Below, one piece after another: positions 27,886-39,354 of a DNA stretch of 64,000 bases. The DNA is taken from contig NZ_JACOPW010000001.1 of assembly GCF_015461845.1 (NCBI RefSeq), positions 1,116,001-1,180,000 of the forward strand. Reading direction: 5' to 3'. Positions within the stretch are counted from its first letter, which is position 1, and each line of letters begins with the position of its first letter. The position numbers were made by a program, and so were the translations under genes. The stretch comes from Pseudomonas mucoides. GTDB lineage: Bacteria > Pseudomonadota > Gammaproteobacteria > Pseudomonadales > Pseudomonadaceae. The notes under the pieces were generated by a model, which was not told the DNA's origin, made no database searches, and saw only the letters and a program-made list of their open reading frames with translations.

Positions 27886-29790
27886 TTAAACCGACAGTTC
27901 AACCAACAGCTTATTCAGACGGCGCACATACGCGGCCGGGTCCTTCAAGCTGTCACCGGCAGCCAGTGCCGCCTGATCGAAGAGAATGTGCGACAGGTCG
28001 CCGAAACGCTCTTCGCTCTGCTCGTTGTCGAGCTTCTCGATCAGCGGGTGAGCCGGGTTGAACTCGAAGATCGGCTTCGACTCCGGAACCTTCTGGCCAC
28101 TGGCTTCCAGGATCTGACGCATTTGCAGGCCCAGGTCCTGCTCGCCGATCGCCAGGATCGCCGGAGAATCGGTCAGACGGTGGGAAACCCGTACTTCAGC
28201 CACCGAGTCACCCAGTGCAGTTTTCAGACGTTCAACCAGACCTTCTTTGGACTTGGCGACTTCTTCCGCAGCTTTCTTGTCCTCTTCCGAGTCCAGATTG
28301 CCCAGGTCCAGGTCACCCCGTGCCACGTCGACAAAGCTCTTGCCGTCGAAATCGTTGAGGTAGCTCATCAGCCACTCGTCGATACGATCGGTCAGCAGCA
28401 GCACTTCGATGCCTTTCTTGCGGAAGACTTCCAGGTGCGGGCTGTTTTTGACTTGCGCGTAGGTTTCGCCGGTCAGGTAGTAGATCTTGTCCTGACCTTC
28501 CTTGGCGCGAGCCAGGTATTCGGCCAGGCCAACCACTTGCTCGCCTTCATCGCCGTTGGTCGATGCGAAACGCAGCAGGCCAGCGATCTTCTCTTTGTTG
28601 GCGAAGTCTTCTGCCGGGCCTTCTTTCATGACCTGACCGAAGTTCTTCCAGAAGCTCTTGTATTGCTCAGGCTCGCTCTTCGCCAGTTTTTCCAGCATGT
28701 CCAGAACGCGCTTGGTCAGCGCCGACTTCATCGAATCGATGATCGGGTCTTTCTGCAGGATTTCGCGCGACACGTTCAGCGACAGGTCGTTGGAATCGAC
28801 CACGCCTTTGATGAAGCGCAGGTACAGCGGCAGGAACGACTCGGCCTGGTCCATCACGAACACGCGCTGCACGTACAGCTTCAGGCCTTTCGGCGCTTCA
28901 CGCTGGTACAGGTCGAACGGAGCACGGGCCGGCACGTACAGCAGCGAGCTGTATTCAAGCTTGCCTTCGACCTTGTTGTGGCTCCAGCTCAGCGGGTTCT
29001 CGAAATCGTGAGCAACGTGCTTGTAGAACTCCTGGTATTCCTCGTCCTTCACTTCGGTGCGAGGACGGGTCCACAGGGCACTGGCGCGGTTGACGGTTTC
29101 CCATTCGGCGGCAGGCTGCTCTTCACCTTCGGCAGCGGCCACTTCTTTTGGCAACTCGATCGGCAGGGCAATGTGGTCGGAGTACTTCTTGATGATGTTG
29201 CGCAGACGCCAGCCATCAGCGAATTCGTCTTCACCGGACTTCAGGTGCAGGACGATGCGAGTGCCGCGCTCGGCTTTCTCGACAGTGGCGACTTCGAAAT
29301 CACCTTCGCCCTTGGACGACCAGTGCACGCCCTCGCTGGCCGAATCACCGGCACGACGGCTGAACACGTCGACTTTGTCGGCGACGATGAATGCAGAATA
29401 AAAACCCACACCGAACTGACCGATCAGGTGCGAATCTTTCTTCTGATCGCCAGACAGGTGTTTCATGAAATCGGCAGTGCCGGATTTGGCGATGGTACCC
29501 AGGTGGGTGATCGCTTCTTCACGGTTCATGCCAATGCCGTTGTCTTCGAGGGTGACGGTTTTGGCGTCCTTGTCGAAGCTCACACGGATTTTCAGTTCGG
29601 CGCCGCCTTCCAGCAACTCAGGCTTGGACAGGGCTTCGAAACGTAATTTGTCGACAGCGTCAGAGGCGTTCGAGATCAATTCGCGAAGGAAAATTTCCTT
29701 GTTGGAATACAGCGAATGGATCATGAGGTGCAGCAATTGCTTCACCTCGGTCTGGAAGCCCAGGGTTTCCTTTTGAGTTTCCACACTCAT
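27886..29790 (-). CDS. htpG: Chaperone HtpG (Hsp90)
   Basis: A 634-residue Hsp90 homologue, an ATP-dependent cytosolic chaperone. The N-terminal GHKL ATPase shows [39 protein letters not shown] and [15 protein letters not shown]; the middle-domain catalytic-arginine region is [10 protein letters not shown]. The length equals that of other Pseudomonas HtpG. I chose the third possible start (ATG 29790, MSVETQKET), which has GGAG 10 bases upstream. It is a single-gene unit. Confidence 0.97.
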   Translation of the reverse strand: MSVETQKETLGFQTEVKQLLHLMIHSLYSNKEIFLRELISNASDAVDKLRFEALSKPELLEGGAELKIRVSFDKDAKTVTLEDNGIGMNREEAITHLGTIAKSGTADFMKHLSGDQKKDSHLIGQFGVGFYSAFIVADKVDVFSRRAGDSASEGVHWSSKGEGDFEVATVEKAERGTRIVLHLKSGEDEFADGWRLRNIIKKYSDHIALPIELPKEVAAAEGEEQPAAEWETVNRASALWTRPRTEVKDEEYQEFYKHVAHDFENPLSWSHNKVEGKLEYSSLLYVPARAPFDLYQREAPKGLKLYVQRVFVMDQAESFLPLYLRFIKGVVDSNDLSLNVSREILQKDPIIDSMKSALTKRVLDMLEKLAKSEPEQYKSFWKNFGQVMKEGPAEDFANKEKIAGLLRFASTNGDEGEQVVGLAEYLARAKEGQDKIYYLTGETYAQVKNSPHLEVFRKKGIEVLLLTDRIDEWLMSYLNDFDGKSFVDVARGDLDLGNLDSEEDKKAAEEVAKSKEGLVERLKTALGDSVAEVRVSHRLTDSPAILAIGEQDLGLQMRQILEASGQKVPESKPIFEFNPAHPLIEKLDNEQSEERFGDLSHILFDQAALAAGDSLKDPAAYVRRLNKLLVELSV

Positions 29791-29870
29791 GGTCATCAAA
29801 CTCCAATCAGATGGCTAAGCCGCGACCTTGAGGGTCGGCGGCGGGATGTCATCAAAGTTGGGGGCTGTGT

Positions 29871-30323
29871 TCAGGATTTCAAGGGCTCTTCGATTTTGAA
29901 ATGGGCGCGAGCCGTCGCAATGGGCTCGGCTTCGGTGCTTTGCCAGGCGGTAACGGCCACGTTGGCGACCCGGCGCCCCTGGCGGCACACCTGACATTTG
30001 GCCCAGGTATCGCGAAACTGCCCGGCGCGCAGGTAGTCGAGGGAGAAGTCGATGATTTTCGGCACGCCCGGTGAACCGGTGAGAATCAGCAGGTGCAGCG
30101 CCGCCGAGAGTTCCATGAACCCGGCGATCACACCGCCATGAATCGCCGGCAGTAAAGGGTTACCAATGTTGTCCTTGTTGGCTGGCAGGCGAAACAGCAG
30201 ATCATCCCCCACCCGCGAACATTCGACGCCGATCAGTTTGGCATAGGGAATCAGGTGCAACAGCGAGGCGTAGTCGCCCTTCTCGTGGGCCTGTTGCAGT
30301 TGTTCCTTGAAGGAATAGGTCAT
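29871..30323 (-). CDS. Hotdog thioesterase, PaaI family
   Basis: A 150-residue single-hotdog protein. The motif AIHGGVIAGFMELSAA (about residues 60-75) is the PaaI-type active-site helix with the Asp/Glu position as Glu. It probably hydrolyses acyl-CoA thioesters. Its start overlaps the stop of the second thioesterase gene as ATGA, so the two are coupled and may form a heteromer, which is inferred. Confidence 0.85.
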   Translation of the reverse strand: MTYSFKEQLQQAHEKGDYASLLHLIPYAKLIGVECSRVGDDLLFRLPANKDNIGNPLLPAIHGGVIAGFMELSAALHLLILTGSPGVPKIIDFSLDYLRAGQFRDTWAKCQVCRQGRRVANVAVTAWQSTEAEPIATARAHFKIEEPLKS

Positions 30324-30796
30324 TGCGCACCTCCGGCGATGACGCCGCCAAAGCCTTTGGTGCCTTTGATGGCTTTGCCCATGCGCATGAACGTGCCGAC
30401 GACGTGGGCGATGGGGTGCTCGGGATCGTCCTGATAGGCAAAACCACGGGCGAAAATCACGTCAGTGGTCACTCGATAGCATTGGGCGAAGCCATAGACG
30501 TCCTTATGCGGCTCGGCGGCGTGCATGTAATCGATGCGCAAATCAAGGGTCGGGCAAACCTCGAATTCGGGCAGCACGCACAGGGTCGACATGCCGCACG
30601 CGGTATCCATCAGCGATGTCAGCGCACCGCCATGAATGACGCCGGTTTGCGGGTCGCCGACGATTTGCGGGCTGTAGGGCAAGATGACCGTTAGTCCGTC
30701 ATTACTGGCGCTGTGAACTCGCAGTCCGAGGACCTGACAATGACGCAACGCCGACATGAATCGCGTCGCACGCTCAAAAACGGGGTTTTCGGCCAT
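30320..30796 (-). CDS. Hotdog thioesterase, PaaI family, second copy
   Basis: A 158-residue PaaI-type thioesterase. VIHGGALTSLMDTACGMS (about residues 53-70) contains the usual Asp at the catalytic helix. It differs considerably from its partner (only the hotdog core is shared) and both fit acyl-CoA hydrolysis. It is the first gene of the pair and is divergent from the small lipoprotein gene. Confidence 0.86.
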   Translation of the reverse strand: MAENPVFERATRFMSALRHCQVLGLRVHSASNDGLTVILPYSPQIVGDPQTGVIHGGALTSLMDTACGMSTLCVLPEFEVCPTLDLRIDYMHAAEPHKDVYGFAQCYRVTTDVIFARGFAYQDDPEHPIAHVVGTFMRMGKAIKGTKGFGGVIAGGAQ

Positions 30797-30952
30797 TTCA
30801 AAAAACTCTTCTTAGTGCTCGATCAAAGTAGCTCGTCTGCGGGCAAAAGTTCCATCGCATCACAAAACTATATATCTGAACGAATTGAGGAACTTAACGC
30901 TGTGGGCTGTGCTCGAAAGGCCAGTAGTTATATCCATAAGGAGAAACACCCC

Positions 30953-31186
30953 ATGCGTAAGACTTTAGCTATTGCCTTGATGTTGACCGCTTCCCTCGGT
31001 CTCGCTGCCTGCGATAAAAAATCCGAGGACAAAGCTCAAGATGCGACTAAACATGCTGAGCAAGCTCAGCAAGACATGAGCAAAGCTCAGGATAAAGTGA
31101 ACGACGCTGCGAAAGAAAACGCCGAAGCTGCCAAAGCTCAGGCTGAATCGAACGAAGCCGCCGTAAAAGAAGCACCTAAAAACTAA
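30953..31186 (+). CDS. Small Ala/Lys-rich lipoprotein
   Basis: A 77-residue lipoprotein. The signal peptide ends in the lipobox GLAAC (Cys19). The rest is a highly charged, Ala-rich helix with repeated AQ and KAQ units (DATKHAEQAQQDMSKAQDK...), likely a coiled coil in the periplasm. AAGGAG lies 9 bases before the ATG. It recalls Lpp-like or OprI-like small lipoproteins in design but not clearly in sequence. Terminator directly downstream. Confidence 0.85.
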   Translation: MRKTLAIALMLTASLGLAACDKKSEDKAQDATKHAEQAQQDMSKAQDKVNDAAKENAEAAKAQAESNEAAVKEAPKN

Positions 31187-31204
31187 ATCAGTTTTTAGCG
31201 TGAT

Positions 31205-31237
31205 AAAGAAAACCCGCCAAGTGCGGGTTTTCTTTTG
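31205..31237 (+). terminator. Terminator of the small lipoprotein gene
   Basis: AAAGAAAACCCGC and GCGGGTTTTCTTT form a symmetrical stem with a 5-base loop, 18 bases after the stop. It can also serve the convergent MAPEG gene. Confidence 0.9.
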
Positions 31238-31253
31238 CCTGTGATTGGCGCCG

Positions 31254-31655
31254 TTAGAGTAAAACGGTTCTAAAAGTCGGACTAATCATCAACAACAATG
31301 AACAGACGAAACCGACAACCCAGACGAGACTGCGCTGCCAGGGCAAATCGCCCCAGTAACACAGTAAGTAAATAACGCGCGTGATCACAAAGATGATCGC
31401 CAGCAGGTCGATCAGCCACCCCGCCGTTTGCGTGGTGTGCGCCATCAACACCCCCACCGCAAACAATATAAAGGCCTCGAAACAGTTCTGATGCGCGGCC
31501 ACGGCACGGGCGCCGAAGCCCGTGAGGTGCGCCTGTTGCTCGCGCGGGGCGTGGTTGTTGTAACCGCCCTGCTCTTTCATCGCCTTGGCCACCGGTATGC
31601 GGGCCACGTAAATCAGCAATGCGCTGATAAACACACACCAGAACGGAATACTCAT
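31254..31655 (-). CDS. MAPEG family membrane protein
   Basis: A 133-residue protein with four hydrophobic helices. The segments RIPVAKAMKEQGGYNNHAPREQQ and ALAAHQNCFEAF-like RAVAAHQNCFEAFILF are typical of bacterial MAPEG (membrane-associated eicosanoid/glutathione) proteins. The function in bacteria is unclear. The ATG at 31655 overlaps the upstream DUF599 stop by one base (TGATG), so they are coupled. Confidence 0.85.
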   Translation of the reverse strand: MSIPFWCVFISALLIYVARIPVAKAMKEQGGYNNHAPREQQAHLTGFGARAVAAHQNCFEAFILFAVGVLMAHTTQTAGWLIDLLAIIFVITRVIYLLCYWGDLPWQRSLVWVVGFVCSLLLMISPTFRTVLL

Positions 31656-32392
31656 CAAACGGCCTCTCTGTTCGCCTCGGGCAAGGGTGCCTCTGTAGGG
31701 GTATAGACCATCACGTCGAGAACGTCGGAATGAAACTCCCGGCGATACAACACCAGCACGACGCCGGCACTCATCAGCATGAACAGCCACGGGCTGACAA
31801 ACCAGGCCAACATGGTCATGCCGAAATAATAGGAACGCAGGCCGAAGTTGAACTGGTTGGCCGCCATCGAGATGACCCGAGCCGCACGAGCCGCAAAGGC
31901 TTTGCGTTCCTGTTCGGACACGTGGCGCTCACCCACCATCGGCGCGGAGCCCACCAGAATCGCCGCGAAGTTGTACTGGCGCATGCACCAGCTGAACGTG
32001 AAGAACGCGTAGACAAACACCAGCGCCAGGCACAGCAATTTGATCTCCGACATCCCTTGGGACGCCTGTTGCACCATCGGAATGTCCGCCAGCAACGACA
32101 CCGCCCTTTCGGACGCCCCGAGCACGGTGAGGATGCCAGCCAGGATGATCAAGGTGCTGGAAGCGAAAAACGAGGCGTTGCGCTCCAGGTTGCCGATCAC
32201 ACTGGCGTCAGCGATGCGGTTGTCGCGTAGCAGCATGCGGCGCATCCAGTCTTCGCGGTACAGGTGCAACACGCTGGCCAGGCACGCGGTGTCGCGACCC
32301 TTCCATGAGGCGTACCGGGTGTAACCGCCCCAGCAGATGACAAACCAGAGCGCGGCGAGGATGTGGATCAGGTTGGCGTGGATGAACGACAT
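31655..32392 (-). CDS. DUF599 family membrane protein
   Basis: A 245-residue protein with an N-terminal helix (HANLIHILAALWFVICWGGY) and three or more later helices, matching DUF599. Segments such as REDWMRRMLLRDNRIADASVIGNLERNASFFASS are characteristic. Function is unknown. It is the first gene of a two-gene unit with the MAPEG gene. Confidence 0.85.
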   Translation of the reverse strand: MSFIHANLIHILAALWFVICWGGYTRYASWKGRDTACLASVLHLYREDWMRRMLLRDNRIADASVIGNLERNASFFASSTLIILAGILTVLGASERAVSLLADIPMVQQASQGMSEIKLLCLALVFVYAFFTFSWCMRQYNFAAILVGSAPMVGERHVSEQERKAFAARAARVISMAANQFNFGLRSYYFGMTMLAWFVSPWLFMLMSAGVVLVLYRREFHSDVLDVMVYTPTEAPLPEANREAV

Positions 32393-32430
32393 GCAGGTCC
32401 TTGTGATGTAAGGGCGAAATACTCGAAACC

Positions 32431-32521
32431 TTGTAGGCGTGAGCCTGCTCGCGATAGCGGTAGATCAGTCAACATCTCTGCTGAGCGTAAAATCGCCATC
32501 GCGAGCAGGCTCACTCCTACA
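32431..32521. repeat. REP pair (GTAG class)
   Basis: GTAGGCGTGAGCCTGCTCGCGATAGCG and CGCCATCGCGAGCAGGCTCACTCCTAC face each other around about 37 unique bases, between the DUF599 gene and brnQ. Confidence 0.88.
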
Positions 32522-32580
32522 TTGGAAACTTGCAACCCTTCGACGTTAGCTCAAGGGAAAAGACACTGCATCACGCCCAT

Positions 32581-32615
32581 AAAAAATGCCCCGTATCGAT
32601 TGATACGGGGCATTT
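32581..32615 (-). terminator. Terminator of brnQ
   Basis: AATGCCCCGTATC and GATACGGGGCATT form a 13-bp stem with a short loop; the flanking A-run supplies a T-run on the minus strand. Confidence 0.9.
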
Positions 32616-32659
32616 CAGTTTCAGCTTGATGGCCCGCTTGTGACCGGCCGTTCAGCGAC

Positions 32660-33973
32660 TCAAGCCAGCGCTTCTTCGCGCTTGCCCAGCAGACGATCGC
32701 AAACCACCGCGACCACCAGGGTCATGACCGAAGGCACCAGCCACGCCAGGCCCTGCTCGCTCAGCGGCAGGTGCGACAACTGAGTCGGCATCCAGTCCGC
32801 CAGACCTGCGCCCTTGAGCGCGTCGATCAGGCCGAAGATGAACGACACCAGCATCACTGGACCGACAATGCGGCCCTGCTCGTGCCAGAAGTCCTTGCAG
32901 AAGCTCAGGGCTACCAGAGCGATGCAGGGCGGGTAAATCGCGGTCAGTACCGGGATCGAGAACGCAATCAGCTTGGTCAGGCCCAGGTTGGACACAAACA
33001 AGGAGAACACCGCCAGGATGATCACCAAGGTCTTGTAGGACAGTGGCAGCACGCGGCTGAAGTACTCGGCGCAGGCGCAGGTCAGACCGACCGCCGTCAC
33101 CAGGCAGGCCAGCGAGATCAATACTGCAAGGAAACCGCTGCCCAACGAACCGAAGGTGTGTTGAACGTAGGCGTGCAATACCGCCGCACCGTTGGTTGCA
33201 CCGGCGGCCACTTCATGGCTGCCCGAACCGAGACGGAACAGGCTGACGTAAACCAGCGCGAGGCCTACGCCGGCAATCAGCCCGGCAATGATCGCGTAGC
33301 GGGTAATCAGCACCGGCGATTCCACGCCTCGGGAGCGGATCGCGTTGACGATGACGATGCCGAACACCAAGGCGCCCAAGGTATCCATGGTCAGGTAACC
33401 ATTAATGAAGCCTTGAGAAAACGGTGCTGCTACGTACTCAGGCGTGGCCTGGCCAATATCACCGGCCGGCAACGCGAACGCGGCGATGCCGAGCGCGGCC
33501 AGGGCGATGATCTTCATCGGTGCGAGGAAACGCCCTACGGTATCCAGCAAACGGCCCGGATACAGCGAGATGAAGAACACCAGCAGGAAGTACACCGAAC
33601 TGTAGAGGAACAGCGCCAATGGGCTCTCGCCGGTCAGCGGCGCCAGGCCTACTTCGAACGATACGGTCGCGGTGCGCGGGGTGGCGAACAGCGGGCCGAC
33701 AGCGAGGTAGCACGCGGCAGCCAGCAGGCCCCCGGCGATTTTACCGATCGGGCTGCTCAGGGCATCCATCGCACCACCGACTTTCGCCAGTGCGACAACC
33801 GTGATCACCGGCAAACCGACTGCGGTGATCAAAAAGCCCAGCGCCGCCATCCAGACATTAGGCCCGGACTGCAAACCGACGATAGGCGGGAAGATGATGT
33901 TGCCAGCCCCGACAAACAGGGCAAACGTCATAAAACCAAGTGCCAGGATGTCCTGGCCTTTCAACACTTTCAT
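32660..33973 (-). CDS. brnQ: Branched-chain amino acid transport carrier
   Basis: A 437-residue LIVCS-family sodium-coupled importer of leucine, isoleucine and valine in the inner membrane, with twelve predicted helices. The N-terminus [30 protein letters not shown] is the family hallmark, and [19 protein letters not shown] lies in the second half. The ATG at 33973 has no good Shine-Dalgarno sequence. It stands alone between a terminator and a 338-base upstream region. Confidence 0.94.
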   Translation of the reverse strand: MKVLKGQDILALGFMTFALFVGAGNIIFPPIVGLQSGPNVWMAALGFLITAVGLPVITVVALAKVGGAMDALSSPIGKIAGGLLAAACYLAVGPLFATPRTATVSFEVGLAPLTGESPLALFLYSSVYFLLVFFISLYPGRLLDTVGRFLAPMKIIALAALGIAAFALPAGDIGQATPEYVAAPFSQGFINGYLTMDTLGALVFGIVIVNAIRSRGVESPVLITRYAIIAGLIAGVGLALVYVSLFRLGSGSHEVAAGATNGAAVLHAYVQHTFGSLGSGFLAVLISLACLVTAVGLTCACAEYFSRVLPLSYKTLVIILAVFSLFVSNLGLTKLIAFSIPVLTAIYPPCIALVALSFCKDFWHEQGRIVGPVMLVSFIFGLIDALKGAGLADWMPTQLSHLPLSEQGLAWLVPSVMTLVVAVVCDRLLGKREEALA

Positions 33974-34255
33974 TAAGGAAATACCACACTACTGAATCGG
34001 AATTTAGAGAGGGATTTCCCTGTGGGGTGAGGGAAATGCTGTCGGTCCGTATGAGACTGACCCTTTAGCGCGTAGCAACCTTGTGGGTCGCGCACGCAAA
34101 AATGGCGGCTAGCCTAACGAATTTGACTTGAAAACGCACTATTAGAGGGCGAACTATCCGATACGCGACGTTTCTGTGTCGCGTTTACGTATATAAATTT
34201 CATCCTTCAGGACAGATGCTCCCACGCTCTGCGTAGGAACGATCATCTGGAAACG
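33974..34255. promoter_or_regulatory. Upstream region of brnQ
   Basis: About 280 bases with no gene. CGCGAC and GTCGCG (34164-34183) form a small stem-loop. GAGGGATTTCCC near 34010 is part of an imperfect dyad with the GAGGGAAAT that follows. I see no clear sigma-70 promoter or known operator. Confidence 0.35.
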
Positions 34256-34286
34256 ACAAAGGCCACCCGAAGGTGGCCTTTGTTTG
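34256..34286 (-). terminator. Terminator of the sdh-suc block
   Basis: ACAAAGGCCACC and GGTGGCCTTTGT form a 12-bp stem with a CGAA tetraloop, about 30 bases after the sucD stop. On the minus strand the stem leads into TTTGT. Confidence 0.87.
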
Positions 34287-34311
34287 GTGAAGCGTGAATT
34301 AAGCGCGAGGC

Positions 34312-35193
34312 TTACTTCATCGCCCAACCGGTCAGCTCGGACAAAGCCTTGCCGATGTCTGCCAGCGAACGCACGGTTTTAACGCCTGCGTCTTCCAGGG
34401 CAGCAAACTTCTCGTCTGCAGTGCCCTTGCCGCCAGAGATGATTGCGCCAGCATGGCCCATGCGCTTGCCTGCAGGGGCAGTCACACCAGCGATGTAGGA
34501 AACAACCGGCTTGGTCACGTGTGCCTTGATGTAGGCAGCCGCTTCTTCTTCAGCCGAACCGCCGATCTCACCGATCATCACGATCGCTTCGGTCTTCGGG
34601 TCTTCCTGGAACAGCTTCAGGATGTCGATGAAGTTCGAACCCGGGATCGGGTCACCGCCGATGCCGACGCAAGTCGACTGACCGAAACCGGCGTCAGTAG
34701 TCTGCTTAACAGCTTCGTAGGTCAGGGTGCCGGAACGGGAAACGATACCGACCTTGCCTGGCAAGTGAATGTGACCTGGCATGATGCCGATCTTGCATTC
34801 GCCTGGAGTGATCACGCCTGGGCAGTTAGGGCCGATCAGGACTACGCCCAGCTCGTCGCACTTAACTTTAGCGTCCAGCATGTCCAGGGTAGGAATGCCT
34901 TCAGTGATGCAAACGATCAGCTTGATGCCGCCGAAGGCTGCTTCCAGGATCGAGTCTTTGCAGAAAGGAGCCGGAACGTAGATCACGCTGGCGGTGGCGC
35001 CAGTGGCAGCTACAGCGTCTTTCACGGTGTTGAACACTGGCAGACCCAGGTGCTCGGTGCCGCCTTTGCCCGGAGTTACGCCGCCAACCATCTTGGTGCC
35101 GTATTCGAGCGCTTGCTGGGTGTGGAAACTACCTTGCGAACCGGTAATACCCTGGCAGATAACTTTGGTGTCTTTATTGATCAGGACGCTCAT
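34312..35193 (-). CDS. sucD: Succinyl-CoA synthetase subunit alpha
   Basis: A 293-residue ADP/GDP-forming succinate-CoA ligase alpha subunit. The CoA-binding N-terminus has [15 protein letters not shown], and the phospho-histidine is His247 in [10 protein letters not shown]. It makes succinate, CoA and ATP from succinyl-CoA with SucC. Its ATG overlaps the sucC stop as TAATG. Last gene of the block. Confidence 0.97.
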   Translation of the reverse strand: MSVLINKDTKVICQGITGSQGSFHTQQALEYGTKMVGGVTPGKGGTEHLGLPVFNTVKDAVAATGATASVIYVPAPFCKDSILEAAFGGIKLIVCITEGIPTLDMLDAKVKCDELGVVLIGPNCPGVITPGECKIGIMPGHIHLPGKVGIVSRSGTLTYEAVKQTTDAGFGQSTCVGIGGDPIPGSNFIDILKLFQEDPKTEAIVMIGEIGGSAEEEAAAYIKAHVTKPVVSYIAGVTAPAGKRMGHAGAIISGGKGTADEKFAALEDAGVKTVRSLADIGKALSELTGWAMK

Positions 35194-36359
35194 TATTTGC
35201 CCTCCGCAGCTTTAACGACTTGTTGAGCAGCGTCGGTCAGGCTGGTAGCAGCGATGATGTTCAAACCGCTTTCTGCCAGTACTTTAGCGCCCAGCTCAGC
35301 GTTGTTGCCTTCAAGGCGAACAACAACCGGGATTTTCACGCCGACTTCTTTCACTGCACCGATGATGCCTTCGGCAATCATGTCGCAACGAACGATGCCG
35401 CCGAAGATGTTGACCAATACTGCAGCGACGTTAGTGTCGGACAGGATGATCTTGAACGCTTCGGTAACGCGTTCTTTGGTAGCACCGCCGCCCACGTCGA
35501 GGAAGTTGGCTGGTTTGCCGCCATGCAGGTTGACGATGTCCATGGTACCCATGGCCAGGCCAGCACCGTTGACCATGCAACCGATGTTGCCTTCCAGTGC
35601 TACGTAGTTCAGTTCGAACTTGGCAGCGTGCGCTTCGCGCGGATCGTCTTGCGACGGATCGTGGAAAGTCTTCAGCTTAGGCTGACGGTACATGGCGTTG
35701 GCGTCGATGTTGATCTTGGCGTCGAGGCAATGCAGATCGCCGTCAGCCTTGATCACCAGCGGGTTCACTTCCAGCAGAGCCAGGTCGTGATCCTTGAACA
35801 GCTTGGCCAGACCTACGAAGATCTTGGCGAACTGAGCAACTTGCTTGCCTTCCAGACCCAACTGGAATGCCAGCTCGCGACCCTGGAATGGCTGAGCGCC
35901 AACCAGTGGATCGATAGTGGCTTTCAGAATTTTTTCTGGAGTGTCGTGAGCGATTTTCTCGATGTCCACGCCACCTTCGGTGGAAGCCATGAACACGATA
36001 CGACGGCTCGAACGGTCAACGACAGCGCCCAGGTACAGCTCTTTAGCGATATCAGTGCACGATTCAACCAGGATCTTGGTGACTGGCTGACCATTGGCGT
36101 CAGTCTGGTAAGTCACCAGACGCTTGCCCAGCCACTGCTGTGCGAATGCCTTAGCGTCTTCTTTGCTGCGAACCAGCTTAACGCCGCCCGCTTTACCGCG
36201 ACCACCAGCGTGAACCTGGGCTTTGACAACCCACTCGGTGCCGCCGATTTTGTCGCAAGCTTCTGCTGCTGCTTCCGGGGTGTCTACTGCGTAACCGGTG
36301 GAAACTGGCAGGCCGTATTCAGCGAACAGCTGCTTACCCTGATACTCGTGAAGATTCAT
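35193..36359 (-). CDS. sucC: Succinyl-CoA synthetase subunit beta
   Basis: A 388-residue ATP-grasp subunit. [20 protein letters not shown] opens the ATP-grasp domain, [15 protein letters not shown] is the nucleotide loop, and [13 protein letters not shown] sits in the C-terminal ligase domain. The length equals the family norm. It is separated from lpd by 198 bases packed with stem-loops, so its level may be set partly after transcription. Confidence 0.97.
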   Translation of the reverse strand: MNLHEYQGKQLFAEYGLPVSTGYAVDTPEAAAEACDKIGGTEWVVKAQVHAGGRGKAGGVKLVRSKEDAKAFAQQWLGKRLVTYQTDANGQPVTKILVESCTDIAKELYLGAVVDRSSRRIVFMASTEGGVDIEKIAHDTPEKILKATIDPLVGAQPFQGRELAFQLGLEGKQVAQFAKIFVGLAKLFKDHDLALLEVNPLVIKADGDLHCLDAKINIDANAMYRQPKLKTFHDPSQDDPREAHAAKFELNYVALEGNIGCMVNGAGLAMGTMDIVNLHGGKPANFLDVGGGATKERVTEAFKIILSDTNVAAVLVNIFGGIVRCDMIAEGIIGAVKEVGVKIPVVVRLEGNNAELGAKVLAESGLNIIAATSLTDAAQQVVKAAEGK

Positions 36360-36399
36360 GCTTATTACCGTCTTCGTTAGGTACTGCGCATTCGGTGCT

Positions 36400-36522
36400 G
36401 CACTTGTTCAAGTGCCGCACCACCTGTGACTGCTGCTTGCGTAGCCTTTCCGGACAACCGGTGCAGCTACGCAAGACTGCGTCCAGCGGATATTCCGCGG
36501 TGAGACTTGCATGCAAGGCTCA
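36400..36522 (-). other. Array of stem-loops in the lpd-sucC spacer
   Basis: Four hairpins stand in a row: GCACTTG/CAAGTGC (36400-36415), CTTGCGTAGC/GCTACGCAAG (36436-36475, perfect 10-bp stem), GCGGA/TCCGC (36486-36498), and TGAG-CTTGCATGCAAG-CTCA (36501-36522, near-perfect 22-base palindrome). None has a T-run, so simple termination is unlikely; mRNA processing or stability is a better guess. Confidence 0.6.
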
Positions 36523-36557
36523 CGACGGGCCATACCGCCGTGGTTTCTTATTGTGTC

Positions 36558-37994
<1,437 letters not shown>

Positions 37995-38017
37995 TCAAAA
38001 AATCCTCTTTAGCGAAA

Positions 38018-38086
38018 AGCTTCAAGCCGCAAGCTACAAGCCAAACTGCCATTTCTTGCAGCTTGAAGCTTGCAGCTCGCGGCTGC
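38018..38086. repeat. Palindromic element in the sucB-lpd spacer
   Basis: AAGCTTCAAGCCGCAAG (38018-38034) and CTTGCAGCTTGAAGCTT (38056-38072) form a 17-bp stem with one mismatch around 21 bases; further GCTTGCAGCTCGCGGCT follows. This AGCTTGAAGC type is distinct from the REP classes elsewhere in the window. Confidence 0.75.
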
Positions 38087-38091
38087 TTCTA

Positions 38092-39312
38092 TCAGATATC
38101 CAGCAACAAACGAGCCGGGTCTTCCAGCAGGTTCTTGATGGTAACCAGGAAGGTCACAGCTTCTTTGCCATCGATCAGACGGTGATCGTAGGACAGAGCC
38201 AGGTACATCATCGGACGGATAACGACCTGACCGTTGATCGCCATCGGACGCTGCAGAATGTTGTGCATGCCCAGGATAGCCGCTTGCGGCGGGTTGACGA
38301 TCGGGGTCGACATCATCGAACCGAAGGTACCACCGTTGGTGATGGTGAACGTGCCGCCGGTCATTTCGTCCATCGACAGTTTGCCATCACGGGCTTTCTT
38401 GCCGAAGGTAGCGATGCCGCCTTCGATTTCAGCCAGGCTCATCAGTTCGGCGTTACGCAGAACCGGTACAACCAGACCACGGTCGCTGGAAACAGCAACA
38501 CCAACGTCGGCGTAGCCGTGGTAAACGATGTCAGCACCGTCGATCGACGCGTTGACAGCCGGGAAGCGTTTCAGCGCTTCGGTGGCCGCTTTCACAAAGA
38601 ACGACATGAAGCCCAGGCGTACGCCGTTGTGGGACTTCTCGAACAGGTCCTTGTACTTCGAACGCAGGGCCATGACTTCGGTCATGTCGACTTCGTTGAA
38701 AGTGGTCAGCATCGCCATGTTCGACTGAGCTTCTACCAGGCGCTTGGCCACGGTAGCGCGAACGCGGGTCATCGGAACGCGCTTCTCGATGCGGTCGCCA
38801 GCGGCGAACACAGGAGCAGCGGCAGCAGGTGCAGCAGCCTTGGCTGGCGCGGCAGCCGGAGCGGCTTTCTTGGCAGCAACCGCTGCAACCACGTCTTCCT
38901 TGGTCACACGACCGCCTTTGCCAGTACCGGCAACGGAAGCGATGTTGATGCCGTTTTCTTCAGCCAGCTTGCGAGCAGCCGGTGCAGCAACAGGATCGTC
39001 TTCGCCTTCAGCGGCTGGAGCAGCAGCTTGTGCAGCGGCCGGAGCAGCAGCGGCAGCCGGGGCAGCAGCAGCGCCGCCCGCTTCGATGGAGCCCAGGACC
39101 TCGTCGGACAGAACGGTGTCGCCTTCGTTCTTGACGATAGCGCCCAGTACGCCGTCAGCAGTCGCCAACACTTCCAGCACAACCTTGTCGGTTTCGATGT
39201 CGACGATCAGGTCGTCACGCTTTACAGCGTCGCCCGGCTTTTTGTGCCAGGTGGCAACGGTGCCATCGGCAACCGATTCCGGGAAGGTGGGGGCTTTGAT
39301 TTCGATAGCCAT
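38092..39312 (-). CDS. sucB: 2-oxoglutarate dehydrogenase E2, dihydrolipoyl succinyltransferase
   Basis: A 406-residue E2 core enzyme. The lipoyl domain (residues 1-77) has its lipoylated Lys43 in ETDKVVLEV. An Ala-rich linker (about 80-110) leads to the E3-binding domain ([31 protein letters not shown]), then a second Ala/Pro linker. The catalytic domain ends with [15 protein letters not shown] holding the active-site His. It transfers succinyl to CoA. It follows sucA by 42 bases. Confidence 0.96.
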   Translation of the reverse strand: MAIEIKAPTFPESVADGTVATWHKKPGDAVKRDDLIVDIETDKVVLEVLATADGVLGAIVKNEGDTVLSDEVLGSIEAGGAAAAPAAAAAPAAAQAAAPAAEGEDDPVAAPAARKLAEENGINIASVAGTGKGGRVTKEDVVAAVAAKKAAPAAAPAKAAAPAAAAPVFAAGDRIEKRVPMTRVRATVAKRLVEAQSNMAMLTTFNEVDMTEVMALRSKYKDLFEKSHNGVRLGFMSFFVKAATEALKRFPAVNASIDGADIVYHGYADVGVAVSSDRGLVVPVLRNAELMSLAEIEGGIATFGKKARDGKLSMDEMTGGTFTITNGGTFGSMMSTPIVNPPQAAILGMHNILQRPMAINGQVVIRPMMYLALSYDHRLIDGKEAVTFLVTIKNLLEDPARLLLDI

Positions 39313-39354
39313 TATCTGTGGGTCCTTAAATTCGGTTTCAGGTGCGCGAAGGCG

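Noticed and set aside
27988..29646. 552-codon plus-strand frame opposite htpG
   Set aside because: Shadow frame; htpG is certain on the other strand.
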